Shown piece by piece: positions 31,101 to 39,762 of a stretch of DNA of 64,000 nt. The DNA is from an uncultured Eubacteriaceae bacterium (GTDB lineage Bacteria > Bacillota > Clostridia > Lachnospirales > CAG-274). The notes below the pieces were generated by a model, which had not been told where the DNA came from, made no database searches, and was given only the letters and a program-made list of their open reading frames with translations. Location: assembly GCA_946497035.1 (NCBI GenBank), contig CAMMIW010000005.1, forward strand, positions 50,090-114,089, given 5' to 3'. Positions within the stretch are counted from its first letter, which is position 1. Every line of letters starts with the position of its first letter. Position numbers and translations under genes: made by a program.

Positions 31101-33027
31101 TTGGAGATACTGGTATTTTAAATGTAACATTAGCCTCTAATATAGTATTCTTTTTATTACCTGCTATTTCTATTCTTTCACTTGTAAAGGTTTTATCATC
31201 TCCTGTTATTATATCTATACCTAAATCTTTATATGTTTGAGGTAATGTATATTCTATACCTTTTTTTATTTCTCCAATATTTTCTTTAGTAAATTTTAAA
31301 TTTACACCTAAAAATTCATTAGTTTCTAAATCATCCGGCTTTAAACCTTTATGAAATAAATAGTCTATATTAAAATCACTTCCTCCACCATTTTTATTTC
31401 GTTTTATAAGACCTGCTAAAACTTCCTCACTATCTATATCCCATTTCAAAGTTAAAAATAAATTTTCAGGATCATCATCTTTTTTTACAATATTAGCACT
31501 TATTATTTTTAAATTTTTAGGTGTAGCTAAAATTATATCTTCTTCAAAAGGTTTATATTTTAAAACTTGAGATGTAAATGGTAAATTTGTACCATCTAAA
31601 CCTGGCGGCGTAAAACTAAAATCTACTCTAAAAAACTTTTCTTGTGGTGCAGTTGCATCTAAAGGTATAGATATTAATATTTTATTTTTACCATTTCCCT
31701 TTTCCTCATAAGTAGACCACTTACTAAGATTTAACTGTTGGTTACCTTGATAAACTACATAAAAACCATTGTAACCTTTATAAGGCTCTATCTCTAAATA
31801 AAATTCTGATGCACCTAAAGCTACAACTTTATAGGCTGGATATGTATATATGGCACCTATAGGTAATGTTGCATCTATAGTTTCAAAAGAGGCAGTCTTT
31901 CTCTCTGCCGATATAGATATATCACTATATATTGTACTTGCCTCCAATTTTCTTAATGTAAGTGTACCATTATTTCCATTATTATCATAGATATATGACG
32001 CTACCGTATCATCTACTTGCTTACCATTAATAGTAATTTTATTTGTATTTCCATTAGTAGATTCATATATATTAGATATTTTTATTTGTAATCTTTTAGT
32101 TTCATCTGGATGACCTAGGTTAAAAACAACTTCTACAGCTCCATCTGTAGCTTTTGTAAATTCATATGTACCTCCTTGTTGTGGTACCATTTTCTTTTCC
32201 CATTTTTTAGGCATATTAAATGTAATATCTACACCAACTTGTTCACCACCTGGATATTCTGTTATAGGCCTACTAGTTTGATCTATTAAATCTTTTCCTT
32301 TATCAGTTCCATTTGAATTTGCAAAAGGTTTTACATTAAATCCATTTATAGTATCTATACCTAAAAATATATCTTTTCTCTCATTATCTCTTGAATTATT
32401 TATTGTGTACTCCAAATTAAAAGGATATATATTCCCCCTTAATACAGCATCTGTTACAAAATATATTTTTCCATCTTTCCAAAGAAATTTTATAGTATTA
32501 CTGTTATATTGAAATGATGCTCCACCATTTTTACCTATTTCAAAAGAAACTGCACTAGCACCTCCATTTTGATACGTAGAATCCAATCTAAATGTACCAG
32601 TATCAGGAAAATTTTGTTTATTAGCATCTAGATAAGCTCCATCTTTATATATTAAAAGTGATTTATTTCCATTAACTCTATTATCACCATTAACTTTATA
32701 TGTTATTTGAGATTTATCATTTTTTCTTGTTACTTTAAATTCTATTTCTTTATCATCTGCTATAGGATAAGTTAATGTGTATGTACCATTAAGATTAGGT
32801 GCTCCTGCTAATTTTTCTATATCCCAAATTAAAAGAACCTCATCACTATCTGGTTTTCTTTCAACTAGTTCTAATTTTTCGTTTAATGTGGCCTCTTTAT
32901 TCCAATAAAAATTGGCCTTACTATCTGCTTTTGGCTTACTATTTGCAAAAATAGATAATGTAAAATTAGCTAAAGTAGCATTAACTATCATAACAAATAG
33001 TAAAATTTTAGCCATAATTTTCGTCAT
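28120..33027 (-). CDS. Very large secreted protein with FN3-like modules and SLH-like C terminus
   Basis: A 1635-residue exported protein with a signal peptide (residues ~1-28). FN3-like modules are clearest from about residue 894 (VPPAPTKFVAEDITLNSVDLVWD) to ~1150. The C-terminal ~150 residues carry SLH-like segments (ITRQQTIGSLARVAGANP; NITSEEAIYLIMKVYEMKSG; ATITVQEVLQSLANM). It shares the ending VYEMK/LYEMK..KDIKNxNK with the downstream 1410-residue protein, so the two are paralogues. It is probably a cell-wall or S-layer associated structural or adhesive protein; the exact role is unknown. Confidence 0.75.
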   Translation of the reverse strand: MTKIMAKILLFVMIVNATLANFTLSIFANSKPKADSKANFYWNKEATLNEKLELVERKPDSDEVLLIWDIEKLAGAPNLNGTYTLTYPIADDKEIEFKVTRKNDKSQITYKVNGDNRVNGNKSLLIYKDGAYLDANKQNFPDTGTFRLDSTYQNGGASAVSFEIGKNGGASFQYNSNTIKFLWKDGKIYFVTDAVLRGNIYPFNLEYTINNSRDNERKDIFLGIDTINGFNVKPFANSNGTDKGKDLIDQTSRPITEYPGGEQVGVDITFNMPKKWEKKMVPQQGGTYEFTKATDGAVEVVFNLGHPDETKRLQIKISNIYESTNGNTNKITINGKQVDDTVASYIYDNNGNNGTLTLRKLEASTIYSDISISAERKTASFETIDATLPIGAIYTYPAYKVVALGASEFYLEIEPYKGYNGFYVVYQGNQQLNLSKWSTYEEKGNGKNKILISIPLDATAPQEKFFRVDFSFTPPGLDGTNLPFTSQVLKYKPFEEDIILATPKNLKIISANIVKKDDDPENLFLTLKWDIDSEEVLAGLIKRNKNGGGSDFNIDYLFHKGLKPDDLETNEFLGVNLKFTKENIGEIKKGIEYTLPQTYKDLGIDIITGDDKTFTSERIEIAGNKKNTILEANVTFKIPVSPKDAGNKKILEYPNTYFLATKGKYKIKTQTAEIPYETGLSLPVTLTLDGVTKIEVPAPQNLKVLEDSITEEKFSIEYDELKYVDKEDLLYTYNEIMLKTIGRELKDDSIKYDFYITQSKELFDELVKYSKDEEIPENIKSKINKYNNTGTMTGEGLDINVKTSQGDKGALIDTLRQRGIAQISSISQVKDMSKQKINFSGLDENETYYIIGRTNVTPYETNNLLEDKKDFSKFTSLITVTTKKEGDNPTENEKVPPAPTKFVAEDITLNSVDLVWDKVKDNLPETEVAKSRLEYQFIKTRGEELPDAFLKSKDSYEKTWQGQYLKDVKNKYGLKTDKDKLYEFDGEKVQFSNTEANKERYEYVNWQGNEGRIRDKTLSPNQIYFYYVRTVRVSDKGDEAYSVWVPLTFTTKNTTGPKNLRVEPKAEYDKKSEVVISFDIPKMDTAIIGTEYDLQYSIKEDLGEWSQDKTMPKDKLTFKDNDDGKTMKVTYKITGLKSGKLYTIRVRMLNKPLNAPSVYSNEVEHRTDSDNGDNDYDEDVNNWDKNFKDLIEELKNQAYWFGKDTSSNTLVYYRPQYFDKIIGSTNNSIIDLALGKGGSYKEYYLPASAVVKAFDENKGFKISYNGAEVVVSSKTINPYDNDVIKQVAEEIKAKDGKTKDYFVKITVDFKNSKYVIDGSNSLSPSVNIQVSVLSTKSPIVDWDVTMLNYIDELLKTKEFSSDVKAKIEKLIKDKTDNSIMVQEIGKMVDSFKLKFGDNLSKSLNSLVRKTIPIQYLTGDIIFTYKVDTNISVGGYKKSNNNWISIGVKNYLGKKAIFTRETGEYIFAGRKLVINGVGNLPNGNQITNIVIKYGLDDFLGKDGNINLRAPITRQQTIGSLARVAGANPTQDPIEFFKTKGIVLSTRNANNNITSEEAIYLIMKVYEMKSGTKMENIKIRNYNLTKDIKNVNKNYKKSIQVAFETGIYNNPNMNGKATITVQEVLQSLANMSTMVGI

Positions 33028-33152
33028 TTTTTACCCTCCTAAATATATATTAATTATTTTTTAGACATTATATATATTATATCGTAAAAGACTTAAAAAT
33101 AAAATAGTTTTTTTATATTTTTTATTTTGGGATTTTATGTATATTTAAAAAG

Positions 33153-33181
33153 TTGATTAAAATAATTATATATGCTATAAT
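33153..33181 (+). promoter_or_regulatory. Extended -10 promoter for the DUF1189 gene
   Basis: TTGATT (33153-33158), 17-bp spacer, TATAAT (33176-33181) preceded by TGC, an extended -10. It lies 32 nt before the ATG at 33213. Confidence 0.65.
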
Positions 33182-33212
33182 AAAATCTAATTTATAATAT
33201 TGAGGTGAAAAA

Positions 33213-33995
33213 ATGTACATTTTTAAACAGGCTAAAAGTGCCATATTATATTTTGATAAATATCCTGAGCTTTTAAAAACAAAACTTTCAAAGGTTATTT
33301 TTTATACTCTATTTTTCATATTTTTATCAAACTTTATGTATTCATCATATCCTTTTATATCTTATTACATAGGAACTAAAGGATTTGATAACTTTGTCGA
33401 AAAATATATACCAAATTTTAAAATAGAAAATGAAAAAGTAATATTTAATAAATATACAAAAACAGATACTCCTTTAGGTATGACTTTTATATTTGATCCC
33501 AAAGAAAATAATAGTATAACAAAAGAAGATAAAAAAGATGTAAATGAAAATAATGTAATATTAAAATTTACCCCTACTCATATAATATCTTCTAGTTTAA
33601 ATTTAAATATGGAAATAGCACCTATATTAAAAACATTTAATATACAAAATAAATCTGACATAATAAATATGAAAGGTATAATAATTATGGCAAATGTTAT
33701 AGTATTTATATTTATTGTTACATCTTTTATAATATCCGATTTATTAGGCATTATTATGCTTTCTTTATTAATAGGTTTTTTAGCTAAATCATACAATTTA
33801 AAATTTACTAATTTTGGTTTGTTTAAGCTTACTGTATATGTTAATACAGTACCTTATATTTTAAAACTAATTTTCTTCTTTTTAGGTATTCCTATGCCAA
33901 TTTTTATATATATAGGTATAATATTAGCATATTTACATTTTATATTTAAAGCTATATTAATAGAAAGTAAAGCTAATCAGCTAAATGCTTCTTGA
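33213..33995 (+). CDS. DUF1189-like membrane protein
   Basis: A 260-residue membrane protein. One N-terminal helix (residues ~25-50), an exposed domain (~55-145) with YIPNFKIENEKVIF, and about four C-terminal helices (~150-250). The arrangement and the PxFKxENxK motif resemble the DUF1189 family, whose function is unknown. GAGGTGA precedes the ATG. It is monocistronic between its own promoter and a terminator. Confidence 0.6.
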   Translation: MYIFKQAKSAILYFDKYPELLKTKLSKVIFYTLFFIFLSNFMYSSYPFISYYIGTKGFDNFVEKYIPNFKIENEKVIFNKYTKTDTPLGMTFIFDPKENNSITKEDKKDVNENNVILKFTPTHIISSSLNLNMEIAPILKTFNIQNKSDIINMKGIIIMANVIVFIFIVTSFIISDLLGIIMLSLLIGFLAKSYNLKFTNFGLFKLTVYVNTVPYILKLIFFFLGIPMPIFIYIGIILAYLHFIFKAILIESKANQLNAS

Positions 33996-34037
33996 TGTAA
34001 TTAGTTAAAATAAAAATACTAGCACAAATATTTACAA

Positions 34038-34070
34038 AAAAATAAAGGCCAAAAATAGCCTTTATTTTTT
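34038..34070. terminator. Bidirectional terminator
   Basis: Stem AAAAATAAAGGC / GCCTTTATTTTTT with an 8-nt loop. It separates the convergent DUF1189 and arsC genes and overlaps the arsC stop by two bases. Confidence 0.8.
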
Positions 34071-34458
34071 ATTTTAATTTTTCGATAAGTTTTTTAATAT
34101 TTTCTTCTATTTTAAAAATAATTTTTTTAAATTGTTCGTCATCTTTCCCTGTTGGATCTTCTAATTGCCAATCATCATAAAATTTATCATCTAAAACAGG
34201 ACAAGAAACGTTACACCCCATGGATATTAAAATATCTGGCTTAGGTATATCATCATATAATTTAGAATATTGTTCTTTTTCCATATCTATATTATAAATA
34301 TCTTTCATAAGTCTAACTGCATCTTGGTTTATTTTAGGTTTTATTTCTGTACCTGCCGAATAACTTTCAAAAATGTCTTTTCCTAGATGTCTGCCTAAAG
34401 CCTCTGCTATTTGAGAGCGACAAGAATTATGCACACATATAAATGCAACTTTTTTCAT
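34069..34458 (-). CDS. arsC: Arsenate reductase, low-molecular-weight phosphatase type
   Basis: A 129-residue ArsC of the LMW-phosphatase class, reducing arsenate to arsenite. The catalytic loop C-x5-R is Cys8-Arg14 (CVHNSCRSQ), with extra Cys13 inside the loop. A further pair of cysteines lies near residue 81 (SMGCNVSCP), consistent with the thioredoxin-coupled relay. It is the last gene of arsR-permease-arsC, 12 nt after the permease. Confidence 0.88.
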   Translation of the reverse strand: MKKVAFICVHNSCRSQIAEALGRHLGKDIFESYSAGTEIKPKINQDAVRLMKDIYNIDMEKEQYSKLYDDIPKPDILISMGCNVSCPVLDDKFYDDWQLEDPTGKDDEQFKKIIFKIEENIKKLIEKLK

Positions 34459-34470
34459 ACTAAATCTCCT

Positions 34471-35478
34471 TTATATTAAAAATTTTTCAAAAATATTAAA
34501 TAAATATCCTATTAATATTATACCAACAGAAACTATACCAATAAATATAAATAAAAGTTTATTTTTTAAAACTCTTTTTAACATAATCATAGAAGGTAAC
34601 GATAATGCAGTTATACTCATAATAAAAGCTAAAACTGTACCTATACCTACTCCTTTATTATATAATGCTTCTGCTATTGGTAAAGTTCCAAATGTGCTAG
34701 CATACATAGGTATACCAACAATAGTAGCTATAACAACTGAGAAAATATTTTCTTCTCCTAATATTTTTTGTATAATATTTTCTGGTATCCAATTATGGAT
34801 AAAAGCACCTACTAAAACACCAATTAAAATATATAAATAAACACTTTTAAAGGTATCTATTGTTTCTTTTTTAGCATTAATAAGACGCTGTTTTCTCGTA
34901 TATGTAGGTTGTTCTTCACTTTTACACCCACACCCACAACTATTATTTAATATATCATTTTTTATATATTTATCAAGTTTAAATTTTTCTATTAAAGTTC
35001 CGCCTATTACAGCTAATATAATACCAACTATTACATAAGTTATAGCAACTTTAAAACCAAATATACTAGCTAATAATATAATTGAGCCTATATCTACTAA
35101 AGGCGAAGATATTAAAAAAGAAAAGGTTACCCCTGTAGATAAGCCCGCATTAGTAAATCCTATAAAAATTGGTATTGATGAGCAAGAGCAAAAAGGAGTT
35201 ACTGTACCTAATATAGCAGATATTATATTTGCAAAAATACCTTTAAAATTGCCCAATATTTTTTTAGTACGCTCTGGTGGAAAATAGCTTTGTATAAAAG
35301 ACATAACAAAAACTATAACACATAATAAAATAGATATTTTTATTGTATCATAAATAAAAAAATGTATGCTTTCACCTATTTTAGTTTGTATATTAATACC
35401 TAGCGTATTTAAAATTTTTTCTATTAATAGACTAAGCCATTCCATACCTAAAATTTGCTTTTCTATAAAACTAAACAT
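34471..35478 (-). CDS. ArsP-type permease (PF03773 family)
   Basis: A 335-residue permease with about eight membrane helices. The family signature TPFCSCSSIPIFIGFTNAGL is at about residues 95-114, with a second conserved half late in the protein (GIPMYASTFGTLPIAEAL). The central loop holds a cysteine cluster CGCGCK (~180), likely metalloid-binding. Family members export organoarsenicals or, next to arsR/arsC, are proposed to move arsenite. It replaces the ArsB/Acr3 pump expected in such an operon. Confidence 0.8.
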   Translation of the reverse strand: MFSFIEKQILGMEWLSLLIEKILNTLGINIQTKIGESIHFFIYDTIKISILLCVIVFVMSFIQSYFPPERTKKILGNFKGIFANIISAILGTVTPFCSCSSIPIFIGFTNAGLSTGVTFSFLISSPLVDIGSIILLASIFGFKVAITYVIVGIILAVIGGTLIEKFKLDKYIKNDILNNSCGCGCKSEEQPTYTRKQRLINAKKETIDTFKSVYLYILIGVLVGAFIHNWIPENIIQKILGEENIFSVVIATIVGIPMYASTFGTLPIAEALYNKGVGIGTVLAFIMSITALSLPSMIMLKRVLKNKLLFIFIGIVSVGIILIGYLFNIFEKFLI

Positions 35479-35494
35479 ATAACATCTCCCTTAA

Positions 35495-35788
35495 TTAATT
35501 ATTTTTTAGCTGATTTAATAGGCTAATAGCATAGTCTACATTTTGTTTGTTAATGTTATAATATGTCCATTTACCTTCTTTTCTAGCGGTAACTATTTTA
35601 GAATCTGTAAGTATTTTCATATGATGGGATAAAGTAGATTGACTTATTTTAAGCTTTTCTAATATATCATTACCACACATTTCACAGCTACATTTTTCAC
35701 CTGTTAACAATATTTGTAAAATTTTTAACCTGCTTTCATCACAAAAGGCTTTAAATATTTTAGAGCTTTCTTTATAATCTTTAAACAT
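35495..35788 (-). CDS. arsR: ArsR-family metalloid-sensing repressor
   Basis: A 97-residue winged-helix repressor. The metal-sensing helix carries Cys33, Cys35 and Cys38 (EKCSCEMCGN) where ArsR has ELCVCDL, and SQSTLSHHMKILTDSKIV is the recognition helix region. ATG 35788 is chosen because GAGGTG lies just upstream; an in-frame ATG 12 nt earlier would include that site. It autoregulates arsR-permease-arsC in the usual model. Confidence 0.9.
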   Translation of the reverse strand: MFKDYKESSKIFKAFCDESRLKILQILLTGEKCSCEMCGNDILEKLKISQSTLSHHMKILTDSKIVTARKEGKWTYYNINKQNVDYAISLLNQLKNN

Positions 35789-35799
35789 AAAACACCTCA

Positions 35800-35860
35800 T
35801 ATCTATATATTTGAATTTATCTATATATTTTATTATACTCTACATATCGATAAATGTCAA
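35800..35860 (-). promoter_or_regulatory. ars operon promoter and candidate ArsR operator
   Basis: On the minus strand: TTGACA (35855-35860), 17-bp spacer, TATAAT (35832-35837). The spacer holds the near-palindrome ACATTTATCGATATGT. Downstream, a 13-bp perfect direct repeat (TATCTATATATTT, plus strand, 35800-35812 and 35818-35830, 18-bp period) covers the transcript start and leader. Confidence 0.7.
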
Positions 35861-35888
35861 TGTAAATTAAAAAATAATATAAAATTTT

Positions 35889-35916
35889 AAAGCTGTAGGC
35901 AAGGCCTACAGCTTTT
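35889..35916. terminator. Terminator-like hairpin after pheT
   Basis: Stem AAAGCTGTAGGC / GCCTACAGCTTT with loop AAG and T-rich flank on the plus strand. It is a divergent member of the repeated hairpin family, located between pheT and arsR. Confidence 0.7.
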
Positions 35917-35917
35917 T

Positions 35918-38311
35918 CTATTTATCTCTAAGTTGTGCTTGTAATTTTTCTTCTAGCTCTTTTAATATTTTTTTCATAGGGACATTAACTTCTTCATCTG
36001 TTAAAGTTTTTTCGCTAGATCTAAATAAAATACTATAAGCTACAGATTTATAACCTTTTTCTATTTGCTCCCCTTTATAAACATCAAAAAGTTTAACACT
36101 TTCTAAAAGTTTTCCACCTTTAGCTTTTATTATTTTTTCTATTTCCTTTACGTTTATTTCATCTTTAACAAGCATAGCTATATCTCTTTGCATAGTTGGA
36201 AATTTTGGTAAAGGTTTATAATTTATATCAAAATTTGCAAGCTCTATAAGTTTATCTACATAAACTATACCAAAATAAACTTTAGCATCTATTTCATAAT
36301 TAGAAGCTATTTGTGGATGTATCTCTCCTATATAGCCTATTTCTTCATTTTTATCATCTGTTATAGTAGCTGTTCTACCTGGGTGCATATGTGCTAATGT
36401 TTCTAATGGGCTATATTCTACTTTTTGTAACATACCTAATTGGCTAAATAAATTTTCAAATACGCCTTTTGCATCATAAAAATCTACATTACCATACATA
36501 GCTATAGTTAAAAGCTCTTTCTCTTCTGGTAGTTCTTTAAGAGGTAGCTCTTTAGGTAAATATATTTTACCTATTTCAAATAAATGGGCTTCTTTATTTC
36601 TTCTGTTATAGTTTGTTGAAATAGATGTAAGCATACCATTTAAAGTAGAAGTCCTCATTATGCTAAAATCTTCACCTAATGGATTTGATATAGTAACAGT
36701 ATTTCTAAGTTTACTGTTTGTATCTATATTAAGTTTATCAAAAACTTTAGGACTTTCAAAAGAATAAGTTAAAGCTTCGCTAAGTCCACAAGATACCATT
36801 ACATTAGTTATTTTTTCTATTATAGATTGTTTATATGTTTTTTTACCTACAGTTGGTGTACCTGTTGATAAAGTAGCCTCTATATTATTATAACCATAAA
36901 ATCTTGCCACCTCTTCTGCAATATCTGCCTCTGTTTTTAAATCTGGTCTAAAAGTAGGTATTTTAGCCACTTTTCCATCAGATTGTATTTCTAATAAAGA
37001 AAGTAGATCAATAATTTCTTTTTCAGAAAGATTAGTTCCTAAAAGTTTATTTATTCTGTCGTTACTATAAGTTACAGTATGACTTTCTCTTTTATTTGGA
37101 TAAAAATCTAAATGTCCTTTTAAAACTTTACCACAGTTTAACATATTTATTAATTGGCAAGCTCTATCTAAAGCTAATATTGACAAATTAGGGTCTAGTC
37201 CTTTTTCATATTTGCTAGATGCGTCTGTTCTAAGTCCAAGTTTTTTAGCAGTAAGTCTTATATGAGTTCCATTAAAATTTGCCGATTCTAAAAGTATAGT
37301 TTTAGTATCTTCTGTTATCATAGAGTTTTCTCCGCCCATTATACCTGCTAAATCTACTAATTTATTTTCATCTTGTATAACAAGGACAGTTTCATCAAAT
37401 TCTCTTTCTATACCGTCTAAAGTAACAAGCTTTTCCCCTTTGTTAGCATTTCTAACTATAAGCTTTTTACCTTCTATTTTATCATAATTATAAGCATGCA
37501 TAGGTTGGCCAAGCTCAAGCATAACATAATTTGTTATATCTACAATATTGTTTATAGGGCGTATACCAGCACTTGTTAACCTATGTCTTAACCATTGTGG
37601 AGAAGGCTCTATTTTTACATCTTCTATAATACGACAAGTATACCTAGGACAAATATCATAGTTTTTAATCTCTATATCTATCATATTTTCCATAGCTTTA
37701 TCTTCTTCTACAACCTGTATTTTAGGCATATTAAAAGGCTTTCTAAAAGTAGCAGCCGCCTCTCTAGCAAGACCTGTTATACTAAAACAATCTGGACGGT
37801 TAGATGTAATTTCAAACTCTACAACCTCTTCATCTATTTGTAAAATTTCTTTTACACAACTACCTAAAGGATATTCTTTATCAAAAATGTAAATACCGTG
37901 CTCTGGTGCTTCTGGATAATCACTTCTAGTATATCCTAACTCTTCAACAGAACAAAACATACCATTAGATTCTACACCTCTTAGCTTACTTTTTTTAATT
38001 TTTAAACCTTCTGCAAGGGTAGCACCATCTAAAGCAGCAGGTACATATGCTCCAACATAAAGGTTAGTAGCCCCTGTTACTATTTGTATTGGGTCATCTT
38101 TGCCTATATCTGCTTTTACAACAACTAGCTTATCTGCATCTGGATGTTTTTCTATTTCTAATACTTTAGCTACAACAACTTTTGTTATATCTTTACCTTT
38201 ATATTCTACCCCTTCAACTTTAGAACCAGATAAAGTCATTTCATCACAAAATGTATCTACATTACAATCTAAATCAACGTAATCTTTAATCCAAGACATT
38301 GGTAAATTCAT
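35918..38311 (-). CDS. pheT: Phenylalanyl-tRNA synthetase beta subunit
   Basis: A 797-residue beta subunit of the heterotetrameric synthetase. In order: the N-terminal tRNA-binding EMAP-like domain (residues ~40-150), B3/B4 editing domain (~210-390), B5 (~400-470) and the C-terminal anticodon-binding FDX domain (~705-797). The length is normal. It follows pheS by 18 nt and shares the T-box leader upstream of pheS. Confidence 0.97.
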   Translation of the reverse strand: MNLPMSWIKDYVDLDCNVDTFCDEMTLSGSKVEGVEYKGKDITKVVVAKVLEIEKHPDADKLVVVKADIGKDDPIQIVTGATNLYVGAYVPAALDGATLAEGLKIKKSKLRGVESNGMFCSVEELGYTRSDYPEAPEHGIYIFDKEYPLGSCVKEILQIDEEVVEFEITSNRPDCFSITGLAREAAATFRKPFNMPKIQVVEEDKAMENMIDIEIKNYDICPRYTCRIIEDVKIEPSPQWLRHRLTSAGIRPINNIVDITNYVMLELGQPMHAYNYDKIEGKKLIVRNANKGEKLVTLDGIEREFDETVLVIQDENKLVDLAGIMGGENSMITEDTKTILLESANFNGTHIRLTAKKLGLRTDASSKYEKGLDPNLSILALDRACQLINMLNCGKVLKGHLDFYPNKRESHTVTYSNDRINKLLGTNLSEKEIIDLLSLLEIQSDGKVAKIPTFRPDLKTEADIAEEVARFYGYNNIEATLSTGTPTVGKKTYKQSIIEKITNVMVSCGLSEALTYSFESPKVFDKLNIDTNSKLRNTVTISNPLGEDFSIMRTSTLNGMLTSISTNYNRRNKEAHLFEIGKIYLPKELPLKELPEEKELLTIAMYGNVDFYDAKGVFENLFSQLGMLQKVEYSPLETLAHMHPGRTATITDDKNEEIGYIGEIHPQIASNYEIDAKVYFGIVYVDKLIELANFDINYKPLPKFPTMQRDIAMLVKDEINVKEIEKIIKAKGGKLLESVKLFDVYKGEQIEKGYKSVAYSILFRSSEKTLTDEEVNVPMKKILKELEEKLQAQLRDK

Positions 38312-38329
38312 TTTTATATCCCTCCTAAA

Positions 38330-39355
38330 TTAAAATTGCTCTAAAAATTTAATATCATTTTCAAAAAGTAATCTTAAATCTGTAATAGCATATTTTTGCA
38401 TCGTTACCCTTTCAAGCCCCATACCAAAGGCAAAACCGCTATATTCTTTAGGATCTATACCAGCCATTTCTAACACTTTAGGGTGAACCATACCACAGCC
38501 TAAAAGCTCTATCCAACCGCTATTTTTACATACTCTACAGCCTTTACCACCACAAGCAAAGCAAGATGCGTCCATTTCGGCACTAGGCTCTGTAAATGGA
38601 AAATGATGTGGTCTAAATCTTACTTTTGTATCTTCCCCTAATAGCTCTTTAGCAAATACTGTTAAAGCTCCTTTTAAATCTCCCATAGTAATATTTTTAT
38701 CTATAACAAGGCCTTCTAATTGATGAAAAACAGGAGAATGAGTAGCATCTACCTCGTCTGAACGATAAACTCTACCAGGAGCTATTATTTTTATAGGCAT
38801 ATTTTTATTTTCCATAACTCTCACTTGAACAGGAGAAGTTTGAGTTCTTAAAACAAAATCCCCTAAGCCATTTACATAAAAAGTATCTTGTTCATCTCTA
38901 GCAGGGTGATTTTTAGGTATATTTAAAGCCTCAAAATTATAATAAGCCGTCTCTACCTCTGGCCCTTCTGCTATTTCATATCCCATACCTATAAATATAT
39001 TTTTAATATCGTTTATAACTTGTGTCATAGGGTGTTTATTGCCTATTTTTTTAGTTTTTCCAGGCATTGTAACGTCAATTTTTTCCGCTTTTAATTTAAT
39101 TTCTTGTTCTTTAGCTAATAAAGATTTTTTTATATTGTCAATCTTTTCTTCAATGGCTTCCCTAACCTCATTTGCTAGTTGGCCAACGATAGGTCTTTCT
39201 TCTGAAGACAAAGAGCCCATACCCTTTAATATAGTTGTAAGCTCTCCTTTTTTACCAAGAATTTCAACTCTTATTTCTTCTAAAGCTTTTAAATCTGTTA
39301 TTTTATTAAGCTTTTCTACAGCTATTTCTTTAATTTGAGATAATTTTTCTTTCAT
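38330..39355 (-). CDS. pheS: Phenylalanyl-tRNA synthetase alpha subunit
   Basis: A 341-residue class II synthetase alpha subunit that charges tRNA-Phe. An N-terminal coiled-coil is followed by the catalytic core, with motif 2 around [21 protein letters not shown] and motif 3 near the end ([14 protein letters not shown]). ATG 39355 is used because AAAGGAGC lies just upstream; an in-frame TTG 18 nt earlier precedes that site. Expression is controlled by the T-box leader at 39515-39755. Confidence 0.96.
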   Translation of the reverse strand: MKEKLSQIKEIAVEKLNKITDLKALEEIRVEILGKKGELTTILKGMGSLSSEERPIVGQLANEVREAIEEKIDNIKKSLLAKEQEIKLKAEKIDVTMPGKTKKIGNKHPMTQVINDIKNIFIGMGYEIAEGPEVETAYYNFEALNIPKNHPARDEQDTFYVNGLGDFVLRTQTSPVQVRVMENKNMPIKIIAPGRVYRSDEVDATHSPVFHQLEGLVIDKNITMGDLKGALTVFAKELLGEDTKVRFRPHHFPFTEPSAEMDASCFACGGKGCRVCKNSGWIELLGCGMVHPKVLEMAGIDPKEYSGFAFGMGLERVTMQKYAITDLRLLFENDIKFLEQF

Positions 39356-39473
39356 TTTTAATGCTCCTTTCAATATTTTAATAAAATAATAGGCTTATAA
39401 ATATAAGTTGTATAATAATTAATAATATAACAATCTTATCCAAAAAGACATTAGCAGGATTACCTTACCTTTA

Positions 39474-39499
39474 CCATTAAACCATAATAATTGAAAAAT
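39474..39499. repeat. Dispersed short repeat, copy 1
   Basis: The block CC-ATTAAACC-A-TAATAATTGAAAAAT matches the copy at 57258-57284 except for one inserted A and one substitution. Both copies are followed on the plus strand by a strong hairpin within 10-20 nt. The purpose is unknown. Confidence 0.55.
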
Positions 39500-39514
39500 G
39501 ATCTAAAAAATTAA

Positions 39515-39755
39515 AAAAGCTCTCGCCCCAAAAGGGACGAAAGCATAATTTCCGCGGTACCACCCAAATTTATAAAGCAAAGCTTTATACACTTATAGGC
39601 TTAACGAACCTTAACCGTATCTTTCTAATAAGAAAAAACCGTTCAAAAGATAAACTCCAGCGTGAACTTCTATGTTATTTTATCTTAAAAATGCTTTCAG
39701 CCACGACATTTCCTCTCTAAAAGAACCATAACATATACTTTCGCTTTCATAGTAT
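39515..39755 (-). promoter_or_regulatory. Phe-specific T-box riboswitch of pheST
   Basis: On the minus strand the T-box sequence TGGGTGGTACCGCGG occupies 39552-39566. It is followed by a terminator (GCTTTCGTCCC TTTT GGGGCGAGAGC TTTTTT). Upstream, the specifier loop GAAGTTCACGC contains the codon TTC (39664-39666), Phe, matching the downstream pheS. Uncharged tRNA-Phe would prevent termination and raise synthetase expression. The rest of the leader down to pheS (39356-39514) holds only the short repeat at 39474-39499 and the pheS ribosome site. Confidence 0.95.
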
Positions 39756-39762
39756 TTACATA

